Source: RGIG7378 sp045588325 (GTDB lineage Bacteria > Bacillota > Clostridia > RGIG7378). Taken from it: a stretch of DNA of 6,455 bases. Each line of letters starts with the position of its first letter. The first letter of the stretch is position 1. A program made the position numbers and the translations under genes. Below the pieces are notes generated by a model. The model saw nothing but the letters and a program-made list of their open reading frames with translations, did no database searches and was not told where the DNA came from. Of this stretch, positions 5,443 to 6,455 are shown piece by piece. The stretch is taken from positions 1 through 6,455 of the forward strand of contig JAZNEA010000026.1 in assembly GCA_045588325.1 (NCBI GenBank). The letters run 5' to 3'.

Positions 5443-6455
5443 ATGCTTCTCGTTTTCGCAATGGTTATACCTGCTGTTTTTGGATTGCTGATGCCCCTGT
5501 TGGCCAAGCGCCACCGAGGCCTGCGCATAGGACTGTCTCTGGGAGCCCAGGGACTGACTCTGGCATGCGCTATTTTGCTGTTTTTTAAGCCTCAGGCATT
5601 CTCCCTGTGGACTTTATCCCCCATGTTGACAATCTCCTTTGCCAACGACGGAATGGCTTGCCTTTTCGCAACACTGATTTGCCTCACATGGGTGTTGGTC
5701 AGCATTTTCTCCATCAAATACATGGGTCACTACACCTCTCCCAGGGAGAGCCAGTATATGACATTCTGCCTGCTGACCCAGAGCGCCTTGTTGTCCATGT
5801 GCTACGCAGACAACTTGTTTGCCATGTATCTCTCCTTTGAATTGGTCACCCTCTGTTCCGTGCCCCTCGTGCTGCAGGACAGGACCCAGGAGTCCATCAA
5901 GGGCGCTATTAAGTACTTGTTCTACTCCATGGCCGGCGGTTTCGTTGTCCTGATAGGCATGTTCCTGTTCCTCTCAGGTGGCAACGATTATCTGCTGTTT
6001 AAAAACACCACTTTTGTGCACTACATAAGGTTCGCAACCACCCCAAAATCCCTGGCCGGAGTATTCCTCATGTGCCTGGGCTTTGGAACCAAGGCCGGCA
6101 TGTACCCCATGCATGGCTGGTTGCCCTCTGCCCACCCTGTAGCCCCCGCTCCTGCCAGCGCTGTTCTGTCCGGTCTGGTGGCAAAAGCAGGCGTACTGGG
6201 CATAATCCGCGTGCTGTTTTATCTGGCACAGCCCAATTTTGTGTTCGGCACCTGGGTGCAAGGGGCCCTTTTGTCACTGGCCCTGTTCACCGTATTTATG
6301 GGCTCCATGATGGCATACAGAGAACCTGTTTTGAAAAGGCGTCTGGCCTACTCCACTGTCAGCCAGATCTCCTACGCCCTAGTGGGTATTTTTATGTTAA
6401 CCTCTACCGCCTTGTCCGGAGCTCTCTTCCAGGTTATCCTACACGCAATCGTTAA
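5443..6455 (+). CDS. Second MrpD/NuoM-like proton-conducting subunit (MbxH'-like), cut by the right edge
   Basis: The frame is open from ATG 5443 to the last base: 337 codons with no stop, so about two thirds of a usual 480-500-aa antiporter-like subunit is present. Visible features are Glu133 in LSFELVTLCSVPLVL (130-144), a KYLFYSMAGG segment (157-166), Lys217 in GFGTKAGMYPMHGWLP (213-228), His231 in SAHPVAPAPASAVLSG (229-244), Lys248, and the beginning of the broken-helix motif with His334 at the edge. The family's common WLPDAH reads WLPSAH here, with Ser at 229. It is clearly a different paralogue from the preceding MrpD-like protein: the E-helix, GTKAGMYP and SAHPVAPAP motifs all differ. 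A tandem antiporter-like pair is typical of MBX/MBS complexes (H and H') and of complex I, not of a standard Mrp antiporter, whose other large subunit is MrpA. The C-terminus is unseen, so a longer MrpA-like end cannot be excluded. Confidence 0.9.
   Translation, partial: MLLVFAMVIPAVFGLLMPLLAKRHRGLRIGLSLGAQGLTLACAILLFFKPQAFSLWTLSPMLTISFANDGMACLFATLICLTWVLVSIFSIKYMGHYTSPRESQYMTFCLLTQSALLSMCYADNLFAMYLSFELVTLCSVPLVLQDRTQESIKGAIKYLFYSMAGGFVVLIGMFLFLSGGNDYLLFKNTTFVHYIRFATTPKSLAGVFLMCLGFGTKAGMYPMHGWLPSAHPVAPAPASAVLSGLVAKAGVLGIIRVLFYLAQPNFVFGTWVQGALLSLALFTVFMGSMMAYREPVLKRRLAYSTVSQISYALVGIFMLTSTALSGALFQVILHAIV

Noticed and set aside
5052..5528. Minus-strand open frame of 158 codons
   Set aside because: It spans the MrpD end and the start of the next gene in antisense, with no recognisable domain; both plus-strand genes are well supported by motifs.
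6072..6455. Plus-strand open frame reaching the right edge
   Set aside because: It is out of frame with the second antiporter-like gene, whose conserved motifs (GFGTKAGMYP, SAHPVAPAP) run through the same bases in the frame from 5443; this one is a shadow.
1437..6455. Classical seven-gene Mrp antiporter (mrpABCDEFG)
   Set aside because: There is no full-length MrpA, the order starts with E-F-G, MbhD and MbhE modules are present, and two D-like genes occur in tandem; the Mbh/Mbx-type arrangement fits better, though downstream sequence is needed to be sure.

Overview
The window suggests an anaerobic member of the Bacillota, most likely class Clostridia. The reasons are the moderate GC content, strong AGGAGG-type ribosome binding sites, a secreted BspA-type (LRR_5) leucine-rich repeat protein of the kind common in gut Clostridia, and a Mrp/Mbh-type ion-pumping operon. 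The taxonomic call is an inference and cannot be fixed to a genus from this sequence.

Layout. Positions 1-95 hold no gene: there is an imperfect long hairpin (5-45) and a clear rho-independent terminator on the minus strand (52-79). Positions 96-1301 (minus strand) encode an exported, probably lipid-anchored, LRR_5 solenoid protein. Positions 1302-1436 form a short divergent control region, with a strong sigma-A-type promoter for the minus-strand gene, a weaker candidate promoter for the plus-strand operon, and a 16-bp inverted repeat that overlaps both -35 elements. From 1437 to the right edge lies one tightly packed plus-strand operon of eight membrane-protein genes. Six of its seven junctions overlap, by 4 to 17 nt, and the seventh has a 10-nt gap.

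The operon order is MrpE - MrpF - MrpG - MbhD-like - (MbhE+MrpB fusion) - MrpC - MrpD - second MrpD/NuoM-like subunit (cut by the window edge). There is no full-length MrpA. The C-terminal MrpA pieces occur as separate MbhD and MbhE modules, with MbhE fused to the MrpB subunit. This is the arrangement of the Mrp-like membrane half of the respiratory complexes MBH (membrane-bound hydrogenase) and MBX/MBS, rather than of a classical Mrp antiporter. The tandem antiporter-like subunits particularly resemble the H/H' pair of MBX/MBS. The parts would together form the ion-translocating membrane arm: E, F, G, MbhD, MbhE-B and C make the sodium/proton-handling module, and the two MrpD-like subunits carry the Glu/Lys proton-channel residues. 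Whether a redox module (complex I-type subunits with NiFe or Fe-S centres) follows lies beyond the right edge, so the full identity of the complex cannot be settled here.
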